Notes: generated by a model not told the origin, from the letters alone. A DNA stretch of 64,000 bases from Pseudomonadota bacterium (GCA_018241665.1 JAFEDK010000023.1:62001-126000), one strand, 5' to 3'; numbered from the stretch's first letter, positions 55,289-64,000 are shown. Numbers and translations are program-made.

Positions 55289-56305
55289 ATGACCTACAAC
55301 ATTGCGCTGCAGTTCGAAGACGGGGTTACCCGCATCATTCCCTGCGAAGCCGACGAGCTGGTGGCGGATGCCGCCTACCGGGCCAAGATCAACATTCCGC
55401 TGGATTGCCGCGATGGCGCCTGCGGGACCTGCAAGTGCCACTGTGAAAGTGGCCGCTACACCCAGGGCGTGTACATCGAAGACGCCCTGACCGACGACGA
55501 AGCCGCGCAAGGCTTCATCCTGACCTGCCAGATGCGCCCCGAGTCCGACTGCGTGATCCGCGTGCCGGCCTCGTCCGCCGCCTGCAAGACCGAAGTGGCG
55601 ACCCACGGCGGCAAGCTGACCAAGATCGACCGCGACTCCGCGACCACCGTGTCCTTCGCGCTGCAGGCCGACAAGCCGCTGTCCTTCCTGCCGGGCCAGT
55701 ACGTCAACCTGAACGTGCCCGGCACCCAGGAAACCCGCGCCTATTCCTTCAGCTCCGCGCCCAACCGCAATGAGCTGTCCTTCCTGATCCGCGACGTCCC
55801 CAATGGCCTGATGAGCACCTTCATGCGCAGCAAGGCCAACACCGGCGACGCGATGACCTTCACCGGCCCCTACGGCAGCTTCTACCTGCGTCCGGCCCTG
55901 CGCCCGATCCTGATGCTCGCCGGCGGCACCGGCCTGGCGCCGTTCCTGTCCATGCTGCGCTGGCTGCAGGACAACCCGACCACCCAGCCGATCCTGCTGG
56001 CCTACGGCGTGAATACCAACGACGACCTCGTCGAGCTGGACACCCTGGAAGCCCTGAAGGCGGCGATGCCGAACTTCGACTACTTCACCTGTGTGGTGGA
56101 TGGCGCCAGCGGCCACCCGCGCCTCGGCTACGTGACCGATCACCTGAGCCCGGCCAACCTCAACGACGGTAACGCGGATGTGTACGTCTGCGGCCCCCCG
56201 CCGATGGTCGAAGGCGTGCGCAAGTGGATGGCGGGCGCGGGCGTCGCCCCGGCCAACTTCTACTTCGAGAAGTTCTCCGCCTCCAGCGAAGGAGCCGCAG
56301 CATGA
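55289..56305 (+). CDS. benC: Benzoate dioxygenase reductase
   Basis: 338 residues. The N-terminal plant-type 2Fe-2S cluster is in CRDGACGTCKCHCESG, then LTCQM; the FNR part has GQYVNLNVPGTQETRAYSFSS and MLAGGTGLAPFLSML. It passes electrons from NADH to the oxygenase. Its stop overlaps the benD start. Confidence 0.95.
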   Translation: MTYNIALQFEDGVTRIIPCEADELVADAAYRAKINIPLDCRDGACGTCKCHCESGRYTQGVYIEDALTDDEAAQGFILTCQMRPESDCVIRVPASSAACKTEVATHGGKLTKIDRDSATTVSFALQADKPLSFLPGQYVNLNVPGTQETRAYSFSSAPNRNELSFLIRDVPNGLMSTFMRSKANTGDAMTFTGPYGSFYLRPALRPILMLAGGTGLAPFLSMLRWLQDNPTTQPILLAYGVNTNDDLVELDTLEALKAAMPNFDYFTCVVDGASGHPRLGYVTDHLSPANLNDGNADVYVCGPPPMVEGVRKWMAGAGVAPANFYFEKFSASSEGAAA

Positions 56306-57150
56306 GCGCCGAACGGCAGTCCGAAGGCGCTCGCCCCGCAGCCCGTCAGGGCGAAGGCAATCCAGTGCGCCGTGCAAATCGCTTTACCGACAAAGTCGTC
56401 ATCGTCACCGGCGCGGCCCAGGGCATCGGCCGCGGCGTGGCCCTCAACGTAGCCGCCGAAGGTGGCGCGGTGCTGGCGGTGGATCGCTCGCCGCTGGTGG
56501 ACGAAGTGGTCGCCGAGATCACCCGGGCTGGCGGCAAGGCCGCGGCCTTCCAGGCCGATCTGGAAACCTTCGCCGGCGCCGAGTCGGTGGTGGCCGAGGC
56601 GCTGACCCGTTTCGGGCGCGTCGATGTGCTGATCAACAACGTCGGCGGCACGATCTGGGCCAAGCCCTTCGAGCATTACGAAGAGGCGCAGATCGAGGCG
56701 GAGATCCGCCGCTCCCTGTTCCCGACCCTGTGGTGCTGCCGCGCCGTGCTGCCGCCGATGCTGGCGCAGAAGAAGGGCGTCATCGTCAATGTGTCGTCCA
56801 TCGCCACCCGCGGCGTGCATCGCGTGCCGTATTCGGCCGCGAAGGGCGGCGTCAATGCGCTGACGGCTTCCATCGCCATGGAGCACACCAAGGACGGCAT
56901 CCGCATCAACGCCACCGCGCCCGGCGGCACCGAGGCGCCGCCGCGCCGCATCCCGCGCAACCAAGCCCAGCCGACCGAGCAGGAGCAGGCCTGGTACCAG
57001 GGCGTCATCGACCAGACCATCGACTCGAGCCTGATGCACCGCTACGGCACGATCGACGAGCAGGTCGCCCCGATTCTCTTCCTGGCTTCCGACGAGTCCT
57101 CCTACATCACCGGTCTGGTCGTGCCGGTCGGTGGCGGCGACCTCGGCTGA
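56302..57150 (+). CDS. benD: Benzoate cis-diol dehydrogenase
   Basis: 282 residues from ATG 56302, overlapping benC as ATGA. Short-chain dehydrogenase with VTGAAQGIGRGVAL, INNVGGT, a Ser in VNVSSIATRG and YSAAKGG. It converts the cis-diol carboxylate to catechol with CO2 and NADH. Compared with usual BenD (about 255-260 residues) it has a polar N-terminal extension of about 25 residues. Confidence 0.93.
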   Translation: MSAERQSEGARPAARQGEGNPVRRANRFTDKVVIVTGAAQGIGRGVALNVAAEGGAVLAVDRSPLVDEVVAEITRAGGKAAAFQADLETFAGAESVVAEALTRFGRVDVLINNVGGTIWAKPFEHYEEAQIEAEIRRSLFPTLWCCRAVLPPMLAQKKGVIVNVSSIATRGVHRVPYSAAKGGVNALTASIAMEHTKDGIRINATAPGGTEAPPRRIPRNQAQPTEQEQAWYQGVIDQTIDSSLMHRYGTIDEQVAPILFLASDESSYITGLVVPVGGGDLG

Positions 57151-57206
57151 CGCCCGCTGCTTCGTCCCTCCCCATTTTTTCATAACAACTAAATAAGCGA
57201 GACAAC

Positions 57207-58523
57207 ATGGCACAGATCGACGTACACAAGCTCACCGATCACGCACGTTTTGGCGGCTTTCATGGCCTCGTGCTGTTCTGGTGCGCCCTCATCATCATCT
57301 TCGACGGCTACGACCTGGCGGTAGCCGGCATCGCGCTGCCGTCGATCATGAAGGAAATGGGCGTTTCCCCGACCAACGCGGGCTTCATGGTCAGCTCGGC
57401 ACTGTTCGGCATGATGTTCGGGGCGATCTTCCTCGGCACCATCGCCGACAGGATCGGCCGCCGCTGGGCCATCGCGATCTGCATGCTGTTGTTCAGCGTG
57501 TTCACGGCCGCCGCCGGCTTCACGTCCGACCCGGTGAGCTTCAGCATCACCCGCTTCCTGGCGGGGCTGGGCATCGGCGGCGTGATGCCGAACGTGGTCG
57601 CCCAGATGACCGAGTACTCGCCGCGCAAGATGCGCAGCACGCTGGTGACGCTGATGTTCAGCGGTTACTCGGTGGGCGGCATGCTGGCGGCGCTGCTCGG
57701 CAAGGGGCTGATCGAGAGCTACGGCTGGCAGTCGGTGTTCGTTGCCGCCGGTCTGCCGGTGCTGCTGATCCCGCTGATCCTCAAGTCGCTGCCGGAATCG
57801 ATGGCCTTCCTGATCAAGCACGGCCGTGCCGAAGAGGTGAAGCGCATCCTGCCGCGCATCGAGCCGTCCTACGTGCCGGCCGCCGGTGACGAGTTCATGC
57901 TGCCCCATGCCCACCACGCCCACGGCGCGCCGATCGGCAAGCTGTTCCAGGATGGCCGCGGCTTCAGCACCACGATGTTCTGGGTGGCCTTCTTCATGTG
58001 CCTGTTCATGGTGTACGCCCTCAGCTCCTGGCTTGCCAAGCTGATGGCCGGTGCCGGCTACAGCCTCGGCTCGGCGCTGACCTTCGTGCTGGTGCTCAAC
58101 TTCGGCGCGATGATCGGGGCCATCGGCGGCGGCTGGCTGGCCGACCGCTTCCACATCAAGTACGTGCTGGTCGGCTTCTATGCGCTGGCGGCAGTGTCGA
58201 TCACGCTGCTCGGCTACAAGGTTTCGACCGAAGTGCTGTACGTGCTGGTCGGCCTGGCAGGTGCCTCGACCATCGGCACGCAGATCCTCACCTACGCCTA
58301 TGTCGGCCAGTACTACCCGATGGCGGTGCGCTCCACCGGTATCGGCTGGGCGTCCGGCGTCGGCCGCAGCGGCGCGATCCTGGCACCGATCGTCATCGGC
58401 ACCCTGGTCGGCATGTCTCTCCCGCTGCAGCACAACTTCATGGCCATCGCGATCCCCGCAGTGATCGCCACCCTGGCCGTTTCCATGATCAACCACGGTC
58501 GTTCCGCATCCGCCCACCACTGA
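57207..58523 (+). CDS. benK: Aromatic acid/H+ symporter, BenK/PcaK type
   Basis: 438 residues, 12 membrane segments. FDGYDLAVAGIALPSIMKEMG carries the acidic residue motif of aromatic acid symporters, and GTIADRIGRRWAIAI is the MFS loop motif. It is in the ben operon, so benzoate is the likely cargo. BenE at 47718 gives a second route. Confidence 0.92.
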   Translation: MAQIDVHKLTDHARFGGFHGLVLFWCALIIIFDGYDLAVAGIALPSIMKEMGVSPTNAGFMVSSALFGMMFGAIFLGTIADRIGRRWAIAICMLLFSVFTAAAGFTSDPVSFSITRFLAGLGIGGVMPNVVAQMTEYSPRKMRSTLVTLMFSGYSVGGMLAALLGKGLIESYGWQSVFVAAGLPVLLIPLILKSLPESMAFLIKHGRAEEVKRILPRIEPSYVPAAGDEFMLPHAHHAHGAPIGKLFQDGRGFSTTMFWVAFFMCLFMVYALSSWLAKLMAGAGYSLGSALTFVLVLNFGAMIGAIGGGWLADRFHIKYVLVGFYALAAVSITLLGYKVSTEVLYVLVGLAGASTIGTQILTYAYVGQYYPMAVRSTGIGWASGVGRSGAILAPIVIGTLVGMSLPLQHNFMAIAIPAVIATLAVSMINHGRSASAHH

Positions 58524-58567
58524 GCGGAGCAGGGCCGAACCCACAACCCAACCAGGAGACAAATCAA

Positions 58568-59515
58568 ATGGCAATTACCGGCGTATTGCGCCCCGGCCAC
58601 ATTTCCCTGCGTGTGCTGGAGCTGGAACCCGCGCTCAAGCACTACAAGGACGTGCTGGGGCTGATCGAAGTGGAACGCGACGCCCAGGGCCGCGTGTTCC
58701 TCAAGGCCTGGGACGAACATGACCATCACAGCATCGTGCTGCACGAGGCGGACAGCGCGGGCATGGACTACATGGGCTGGAAGGTCGACTCCGTCGAGAC
58801 CCTCCACAAGCTGGCGGCCGACCTGGAAGCCTGCGGCCTGTGTTCCGACCTCGGCTGGGTCGAGGCGGGCGAGCATCCCAAGACCGGCAAGCGCTTCCGC
58901 TTCACGGTGCCCACCGGCCACGTGATGGAGCTGTTCGCCGAGAAGGAGCAGATCGGCAACAACTGCGGCACCGACGGCCCGGACGTCAATCCGAATCCGT
59001 GGCCGGACGGCCTGGTCGGCATCTCCCCGTCGCGCTTCGACCATTGCCTGCTGTACGGCGATGACCTGGACGGCTCGGTGAAAGTCTTTACCGAGGTGCT
59101 CGGCTTCTACATCACCGAGAAGGTGGTGCTGAAGAACCAGCCGGAGTTCATGATCGGCACCTTCCTGACCTGCGCCAACAAGGCCCACGACGTGGCCTTC
59201 ATCCGCCAGCCGGTGAAGGGCAAGCTGCATCACGTGTCCTTCGAACTGGGCAGTTGGGAGAAGGTGCTGCACGCCGGTGACGTGCTGTCCCGCACCCACA
59301 CCTCGATCGACATCGGGCCGACCCGCCACGGCATCACCCGCGGCGAGACGATCTACTTCTTCGACCCGTCCGGCAACCGCAACGAAGTGTTCTCCGGCGG
59401 CTACATCGCCTATCCGGACAAGCCGGTCATCACGTGGTACGACGAAACCCTCGGGCCTGCGATCTTCTATCACGACCGCAAGCTCAACGAGGCTTTCCTG
59501 AGCGTGTTCACCTGA
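58568..59515 (+). CDS. xylE: Catechol 2,3-dioxygenase
   Basis: 315 residues from ATG 58568, with ACCAGGAGAC before it. Type I extradiol dioxygenase with two VOC modules; Fe(II) ligands are in FDHCLLYG, LHHVSFELG and RNEVFSGGYIAYPD. It opens catechol by meta cleavage to 2-hydroxymuconate semialdehyde. This couples a ben-type upper route to a meta route, not the ortho route most ben loci use. Confidence 0.95.
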   Translation: MAITGVLRPGHISLRVLELEPALKHYKDVLGLIEVERDAQGRVFLKAWDEHDHHSIVLHEADSAGMDYMGWKVDSVETLHKLAADLEACGLCSDLGWVEAGEHPKTGKRFRFTVPTGHVMELFAEKEQIGNNCGTDGPDVNPNPWPDGLVGISPSRFDHCLLYGDDLDGSVKVFTEVLGFYITEKVVLKNQPEFMIGTFLTCANKAHDVAFIRQPVKGKLHHVSFELGSWEKVLHAGDVLSRTHTSIDIGPTRHGITRGETIYFFDPSGNRNEVFSGGYIAYPDKPVITWYDETLGPAIFYHDRKLNEAFLSVFT

Positions 59516-59533
59516 TTCTTGCAGCATCCACGG

Positions 59534-59553
59534 CGACGCCCTTGCGGGCGTCG
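59534..59553 (+). terminator. Hairpin after catechol 2,3-dioxygenase
   Basis: CGACGCCC (59534-59541) and GGGCGTCG (59546-59553) form a perfect 8-bp stem with a four-base loop, 18 bases after the stop. No T-run follows, so it may only partly stop transcription. Confidence 0.5.
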
Positions 59554-59583
59554 TCATGGGATAACAACAGAATAAAAAAATAT

Positions 59584-59604
59584 CGAGATTTTAATTAAAT
59601 CTCG
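59584..59604. promoter_or_regulatory. Palindrome upstream of the meta-pathway genes
   Basis: CGAGATTT (59584-59591) and AAATCTCG (59597-59604) form a perfect inverted repeat with a five-base AT centre, inside an AT-rich stretch of the 237-base gap. A related AAATCTCG block occurs at about 52946 before benA. It may be an operator; no protein can be named. Confidence 0.5.
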
Positions 59605-59752
59605 CTAAACTAGATTCAATCGATCGACCGAGGCCGAGAACAGCGCCCCGCCGAGCGATCACTCCGGAAGAAGTGTCCAGCTCCCGTCGGGCCGTGCCCG
59701 CCCAGGTGCCGTGACCAGCCGGGCCTACGAGACCTCAGACAGTGAGAAAGAC

Positions 59753-61213
59753 ATGAAAGAATTCAAGAACTTCATCAACGGTGAGTACGTCACCAACGTC
59801 AGCGGCAAGACCTACGAAAACCGCAACCCGGTGGACAACTCCCTGATCGGCCTGGTCCATGAGGCCGGCAAGGCTGAAGTGGATGCCGCCGTGGCCGCCG
59901 CTAAGGCCGCGCTGCATGGCCCCTGGGGCAAGCTGTCGGTGGTCGAGCGCTGCAAGATGCTCGATGGCATCGTCGCCGAGATCAACAACCGCTTCGACGA
60001 CTTCCTGCAGGCCGAGATCGCCGATACCGGCAAGCCGGCCCACCTGGCGTCCCACATCGACATTCCCCGCGGCGCGGCCAACTTCCAGATCTTCACCGAC
60101 ACCATCAAGAACGTCTCTACCGAGTCCTTCGAGATGCGCACCCCCGATGGCAAGACCGCCCGCAGCTACGGCGTGCGCACGCCGCGCGGCGTGATCGCGG
60201 TGATCAGCCCGTGGAACCTGCCGCTGCTGCTGATGACCTGGAAGGTCGGCCCGGCGCTGGCCTGCGGCAACACCGTGGTCGTCAAGCCCTCCGAGGTCAC
60301 CCCGGCCACCGCGACCCTGCTCGGCGAAGTGATGAACAAGGTCGGCGTGCCCGCTGGTGTGTACAACGTGGTCAACGGCTATGGCGTGGATTCCGCCGGC
60401 GCGCTGCTGACCGCCCACCCGGACGTGGACGGCATCACCTTCACCGGCGAGACCAAGACCGGCACCGCCATCATGAAGGCCGGCGCCGACGGCATCCGCC
60501 CGGTGTCGCTGGAGCTGGGCGGAAAGAACGCCGCCGTCGTGTTCGCCGACTGCGACTTCGAGAACGCGGTCAACACCGTCACCCGTTCGGTCTTCGAGAA
60601 CTGCGGCCAGGTCTGCCTGGGCACCGAGCGCGTGTATGTCGAGCGCCCGATCTTCGACAAGTTCGTGAATGCGCTGAAGGCCAAGGCCGAGGCGATGAAG
60701 CCGGGTCTTCCCTTCGATGCGGATACCAAGATCGGCCCGCTGGTCAGCAAGGTGCACCAGAAGAAGGTGCTGTCCTACTACGAGAAGGCCAGGGCCGAAG
60801 GCGCCACCATCGTCACCGGTGGCGGCGTGCCGCTGATGCCGGACGAGCTGAAGGACGGTTGCTGGGTCGAGCCGACCATCTGGACCGGCCTGCCGGAAAC
60901 CGCCTCCGTCGTGCGCGAGGAGATCTTCGGACCGTGCTGCCACATCCAGCCCTTCGACACCGAGGAAGAGGCAGTGCGCATGGCCAACGACACCAAGTAC
61001 GGCCTCGCCACCTCCATCTACACCCAGGACATCAGCCGCGCCAGCCGCCTGGCCACGCAGATCGAAGTGGGCCTGTGCTGGATCAACAGCTGGTTCCTGC
61101 GCGACCTGCGCACGCCTTTCGGCGGCTCCAAGCAGTCCGGCATCGGCCGTGAAGGCGGCCTGCACTCGCTGGAGTTCTACACCGAGCTGCGCAACGTGAT
61201 GATCAAGTACTGA
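59753..61213 (+). CDS. dmpC: 2-hydroxymuconic semialdehyde dehydrogenase
   Basis: 486 residues from ATG 59753 (MKEFKNFINGEYV) with GAGAAAG upstream; an in-frame start at 59711 lacks one. SPWNLPLLLMTWKVGPALACGNTVV, ELGGKNAAVVFAD and ENCGQVCLGTERVY (catalytic Cys) are typical. It oxidises the meta-cleavage product to the oxalocrotonate enol. It is the start of a second unit after a 237-base gap. Confidence 0.94.
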   Translation: MKEFKNFINGEYVTNVSGKTYENRNPVDNSLIGLVHEAGKAEVDAAVAAAKAALHGPWGKLSVVERCKMLDGIVAEINNRFDDFLQAEIADTGKPAHLASHIDIPRGAANFQIFTDTIKNVSTESFEMRTPDGKTARSYGVRTPRGVIAVISPWNLPLLLMTWKVGPALACGNTVVVKPSEVTPATATLLGEVMNKVGVPAGVYNVVNGYGVDSAGALLTAHPDVDGITFTGETKTGTAIMKAGADGIRPVSLELGGKNAAVVFADCDFENAVNTVTRSVFENCGQVCLGTERVYVERPIFDKFVNALKAKAEAMKPGLPFDADTKIGPLVSKVHQKKVLSYYEKARAEGATIVTGGGVPLMPDELKDGCWVEPTIWTGLPETASVVREEIFGPCCHIQPFDTEEEAVRMANDTKYGLATSIYTQDISRASRLATQIEVGLCWINSWFLRDLRTPFGGSKQSGIGREGGLHSLEFYTELRNVMIKY

Positions 61214-61319
61214 CCTGACTCCGCTCCCACGGCGCACTGTCCCCATGGTGCGCCCGCCGGCCCTGGCTCCCTCCCTCCGGGGCCGGCACCTACACCCAAC
61301 AGACTGACGGAAGCCTTCC

Positions 61320-62102
61320 ATGAACCAGAACAAGATCGAGCAATACGGTGACGAGCTGTACAACGCGCTGATCACCCGCACCGCGGTGGACCCGCTGACC
61401 GACCGCGAACCCGAGATCACCATCGAGGACGCCTACAAGATCCAGCTGCGCATGATCCAGCGCCGCCTCGACGCCGGCGAGACCATCATCGGCAAGAAGA
61501 TCGGCGTCACCAGCAAGGTGGTGATGGACATGCTCAAGGTCAATCAGCCGGACTTCGGCCAGATGACCTCCAGCATGATCTACAACGAGGGCGAAGCGAT
61601 CCCCGTCGACAGCATGATCGCCCCCAAGGCCGAGGCCGAAGTGGCCTTCATCCTCAAGCGCGACCTGCAGGGCCCGGGCGTTACCGCCGCCGACGTGCTG
61701 CGCGCCACCGAATGCGTGGTGCCGTGCTTCGAGATCGTCGATTCCCGCATCCGCGACTGGAAGATCAAGATCCAGGACACCGTCGCCGACAACGCCTCCT
61801 GCGGCGTGCTGGTGCTCGGCGGCGTGCGCAAGAGCCCGCGTGACCTCGACCTGGCGCTGGCCGGCATGGTTCTCGAGAAGAACGGCGAGATCATCAGCAC
61901 CTCCACCGGCGCCGCCGTGCAGGGCTCGCCGGTCAACGCCGTGGTGTGGCTGGCCAACACCCTCGGCCGCCTGGGCATCGCGCTGAAGGCCGGCGAGGTG
62001 ATCCTGTCCGGCTCCCAATCCCCGCTCGTCCCGGTCAAGGCCGGCGACAGCCTCACCTGCAGCGTCGGCGGCCTGGGCGGCACGTCGGTGCGCTTCATCT
62101 GA
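61320..62102 (+). CDS. dmpE: 2-oxopent-4-enoate hydratase
   Basis: 260 residues. GKKIGVTSKVVMDMLKVNQPDFG, CFEIVDSRIRDWKIKIQDTVADNAS and LKAGEVILSGSQSPLVPVKAGD match DmpE/XylJ closely. It hydrates the dienoate to 4-hydroxy-2-oxovalerate with a metal ion. It forms the usual channel pair with DmpH, which follows 19 bases later. Confidence 0.93.
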   Translation: MNQNKIEQYGDELYNALITRTAVDPLTDREPEITIEDAYKIQLRMIQRRLDAGETIIGKKIGVTSKVVMDMLKVNQPDFGQMTSSMIYNEGEAIPVDSMIAPKAEAEVAFILKRDLQGPGVTAADVLRATECVVPCFEIVDSRIRDWKIKIQDTVADNASCGVLVLGGVRKSPRDLDLALAGMVLEKNGEIISTSTGAAVQGSPVNAVVWLANTLGRLGIALKAGEVILSGSQSPLVPVKAGDSLTCSVGGLGGTSVRFI

Positions 62103-62121
62103 TTCCAGCAAGGGCATTCCC

Positions 62122-62910
62122 ATGAAACTCGATCAAGCCACCATCCTCTCCCTCGCCGAGCACCTGGAAAGCGCCGAGCTGCAGGCCCGCGACGTCACCA
62201 AGATCACCGACGACCATCCGGACATGGACTGGGATGACGCCTACGCGATCCAGGACGAGATCCGCCGCCGCAAGGAAGCCCGCGGCAACAAGGTCGCCGG
62301 CCTCAAATGCGGCCTCACGTCCTTCGCCAAGATGAAGCAGATGGGTGTCGAAACCCCGGTGTTCGGCTTCGTCGCCGACTACATGGCCCGCCCGGACGGC
62401 GGCGACATCAAGCACAGCGAGCTGATCCACCCGAAGGTCGAAGCCGAGATCTGCATCGTCACCAAGGCCCCGCTGAAGGGCCCCGGCTGCCACGTGGGCG
62501 CCGTGATGGCGGCGGTGGACTTCGTGCTGCCCGCCGTGGAAGTCATCGACTCCCGCTACCGCGATTTCAAGTTCGACCTGAAGAGCGTCATCGCCGACAA
62601 CACCTCGTCGTCCCGCTTCGTGGTCGGCAACACCATGCGCGATCTGGAAGGCCTGGACCTGCGTACCCTCGGCGTGGTCATGGAGATCAATGGCGAGATC
62701 AAGGCGATGGCCGCCGGCGCTGCCGTGCTCGGCCACCCGCTGACCGCCGTCGCGATGCTCGCTAACCACCTGGGCGCCCGCGGCCAGGAGATCCCGGCCG
62801 GGACCTTCATCATGACCGGCGGCGTCACCGAAGCCATCACGGTGAACCCGGGCGACCACGTCAACGTGCGCTTCCAGGATCTCGGCTCCGTCTCGATGCG
62901 CTTCGTCTAA
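62122..62910 (+). CDS. dmpH: 4-oxalocrotonate decarboxylase
   Basis: 262 residues. GLKCGLTSFAKMKQMGVETPVFGF, KGPGCHVGAVMAAVDFVLPAVEVIDSR and FIMTGGVTEAITVNPGDHVNV follow DmpH/XylI. It decarboxylates oxalocrotonate in complex with the hydratase. The tautomerase, aldolase and acetaldehyde dehydrogenase needed to finish the route are not in the window. Confidence 0.93.
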   Translation: MKLDQATILSLAEHLESAELQARDVTKITDDHPDMDWDDAYAIQDEIRRRKEARGNKVAGLKCGLTSFAKMKQMGVETPVFGFVADYMARPDGGDIKHSELIHPKVEAEICIVTKAPLKGPGCHVGAVMAAVDFVLPAVEVIDSRYRDFKFDLKSVIADNTSSSRFVVGNTMRDLEGLDLRTLGVVMEINGEIKAMAAGAAVLGHPLTAVAMLANHLGARGQEIPAGTFIMTGGVTEAITVNPGDHVNVRFQDLGSVSMRFV

Positions 62911-62916
62911 AACACG

Positions 62917-62942
62917 GCCCGGCGGGGTTGAGTCCGCCGGGC
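62917..62942 (+). terminator. Hairpin after dmpH
   Basis: GCCCGGCGG (62917-62925) and CCGCCGGGC (62934-62942) form a perfect 9-bp stem, six bases after the stop, with no T-run. It separates dmpH from the next gene. Confidence 0.5.
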
Positions 62943-63084
62943 GTGAATCCCCGCCGCTGAACCTCCGTTCCTGATTCCCGGCCCGCGCCGGTGCCTGGCG
63001 ACGCTCCCCGCGAGCGTGGCTCGGTCCCGTTCGGCCCGAAGAAACGGAAGGGGCAGGGCGGGGCGACCGGTAGAGGACTTTTCC

Positions 63085-64000
63085 ATGTCATCCAAGCAAG
63101 ATCTTTCGAACATCTTCACGCAGGAACAGGGCAGCATCAACCTGGGCGGCATCGACGCGCTGGTACGCCTGAGCCTGGACCAGGTGCGCACCGACGCCCG
63201 CCGTGGCCTCAAGACCGGCATGTTCATCTCGGGCTACCGGGGTTCGCCGGTCGGCATGCTCGACGCCGCGCTGATCAAGCAGCAGAAGCTGCTCCTCGAA
63301 AACCACATTCATTTCGTCGACGGCCTCAACGAGGACCTGGCCGCCACCGCCGTGTGGGGCACGCAGATGATGCACACCGTCGGCAAGCCGAAGTTCGATG
63401 GCGTGACCGGCATGTGGTACGGCAAGGCGCCGGGCGTGGACCGCAGCGGAGACGCGCTGAAGCACGCCAACTACACCGGCATCGGCAAGAACGGCGGCGT
63501 GCTGGCGATTGCCGGCGACGATCCGAGCTGCAAGAGCTCGTCCCTGTGCAGCCAGTCCGAGCCGATGCTCTACCACGTGGGCATCCCGTCCCTGTTCCCC
63601 GGCAACGTGCAGGAGATCCTCGACCTGGGCCTGCACGGCTACAACATGTCGCGCCTGTCCGGCCTGTGGATCGGCATGAAGATCGTCACCAACGTGGCGG
63701 ACGGCAGCGGCACGGCCAACGTGGACCCGGCGCGCCTCGACTTCGTGACGCCCGATCTCAGCTTCGATGGCAAGCCCTACTTCCCCAATATGAACCTGGG
63801 GATGAACGTGCGCGTCGAGGCGCTGGAGATGGAACAGTCCCTGTACACCCGGCGCCTCGAAGTGGCGCGCCGCTACGCCCGCGCCAACAAGCTCAACAAC
63901 ATCGTCTTCGACAACAAGGACGCGTGGCTCGGCATCGTCACCGCCGGCAAGACCTACAACGATGTGCGCCAGGCCTTCCTCGAGATGGGCCTGGACGACG
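63085..64000 (+). CDS. Indolepyruvate ferredoxin oxidoreductase-like protein, 3' end cut
   Basis: 305 open codons from ATG 63085 (MSSKQDLSNIFTQEQGSINL) to the window edge. GMFISGYRGSPVGMLDAALIKQQ, GKAPGVDRSGDALKHANYTG and AGDDPSCKSSSLCSQSEPM are features of the thiamine-diphosphate-binding part of fused IorA/IorB-type 2-oxoacid oxidoreductases, normally over 1,100 residues. It would turn an aryl pyruvate or other 2-oxoacid into an acyl-CoA. It is not a usual part of a meta-cleavage operon. The remainder and its partners lie beyond the window. Confidence 0.85.
   Translation, partial: MSSKQDLSNIFTQEQGSINLGGIDALVRLSLDQVRTDARRGLKTGMFISGYRGSPVGMLDAALIKQQKLLLENHIHFVDGLNEDLAATAVWGTQMMHTVGKPKFDGVTGMWYGKAPGVDRSGDALKHANYTGIGKNGGVLAIAGDDPSCKSSSLCSQSEPMLYHVGIPSLFPGNVQEILDLGLHGYNMSRLSGLWIGMKIVTNVADGSGTANVDPARLDFVTPDLSFDGKPYFPNMNLGMNVRVEALEMEQSLYTRRLEVARRYARANKLNNIVFDNKDAWLGIVTAGKTYNDVRQAFLEMGLDD

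Overview
The window is GC-rich, densely packed DNA from what looks like a betaproteobacterium of the Azoarcus/Aromatoleum/Thauera group (Rhodocyclales). This rests on gene content (a paaABCDE set beside a PaaN-type dehydrogenase, a bad/ali alicyclic set, Neisseria-type porins) and on codon use. No sequence search was run. No tRNA, rRNA, transposase, phage gene or CRISPR array was recognised. Almost every gene belongs to aromatic or alicyclic catabolism or its regulation.

Layout. (1) 1-6.8 kb: a truncated enoyl-CoA hydratase, an IclR regulator with three operator-like repeats between them, an MFS permease, and a homogentisate-type set (hpd, a metal-site VOC protein, fahA, maiA) in which the usual hmgA is absent. 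(2) 6.8-10.5 kb: a nitroreductase flanked by two REP/BIME-like repeats, glutaryl-CoA dehydrogenase and an acyl-CoA dehydrogenase. (3) 10.5-16.7 kb: a full cyclohexanecarboxylate set (badI, badH, MarR-type badR, aliB, aliA, badK) with a likely leader peptide before aliA. (4) 16.7-22.6 kb: a porin, a livHMGF-type ABC transporter and an IclR regulator. (5) 22.7-41.2 kb: the phenylacetate region. paaY, a small ABM-like protein, paaX, a ferredoxin-type reductase and a broken diiron-protein gene precede one long operon, paaN-G-H-I-K-J, a periplasmic binding protein, a hydratase and paaABCDE. A second porin, nearly the same as the first, follows.

(6) 41.3-48.9 kb: a repeat element, an orphan FlgB-like protein, a small lipoprotein, an electrophile-response set (old yellow enzyme, YqhD-type dehydrogenase, NemR-like repressor with two matching operators), a LysR/aldo-keto reductase pair and a BenE-type benzoate transporter. 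(7) 48.9-50.8 kb: flavohemoglobin and NsrR, divergent around a long palindrome. (8) 50.8-64 kb: a XylR/DmpR-type sigma54 activator, a 725-base control region with a good -24/-12 promoter and two upstream palindromes, benABCD, benK, catechol 2,3-dioxygenase, three meta-pathway genes (dmpC, dmpE, dmpH types) and the start of an indolepyruvate ferredoxin oxidoreductase-like gene that runs off the end.

Together the genes feed tyrosine or hydroxyphenylpyruvate, cyclohexanecarboxylate, phenylacetate and benzoate into central metabolism, with matching uptake systems and ligand-responsive regulators. The most unusual points are the sigma54 control signals in front of a benzoate dioxygenase operon, the coupled leader ORF and promoter palindrome at aliA, the metal-site VOC gene where hmgA would be expected, the decayed diiron monooxygenase-like gene sharing an operator with the ABC transporter, and the repeat elements with tandem tails.
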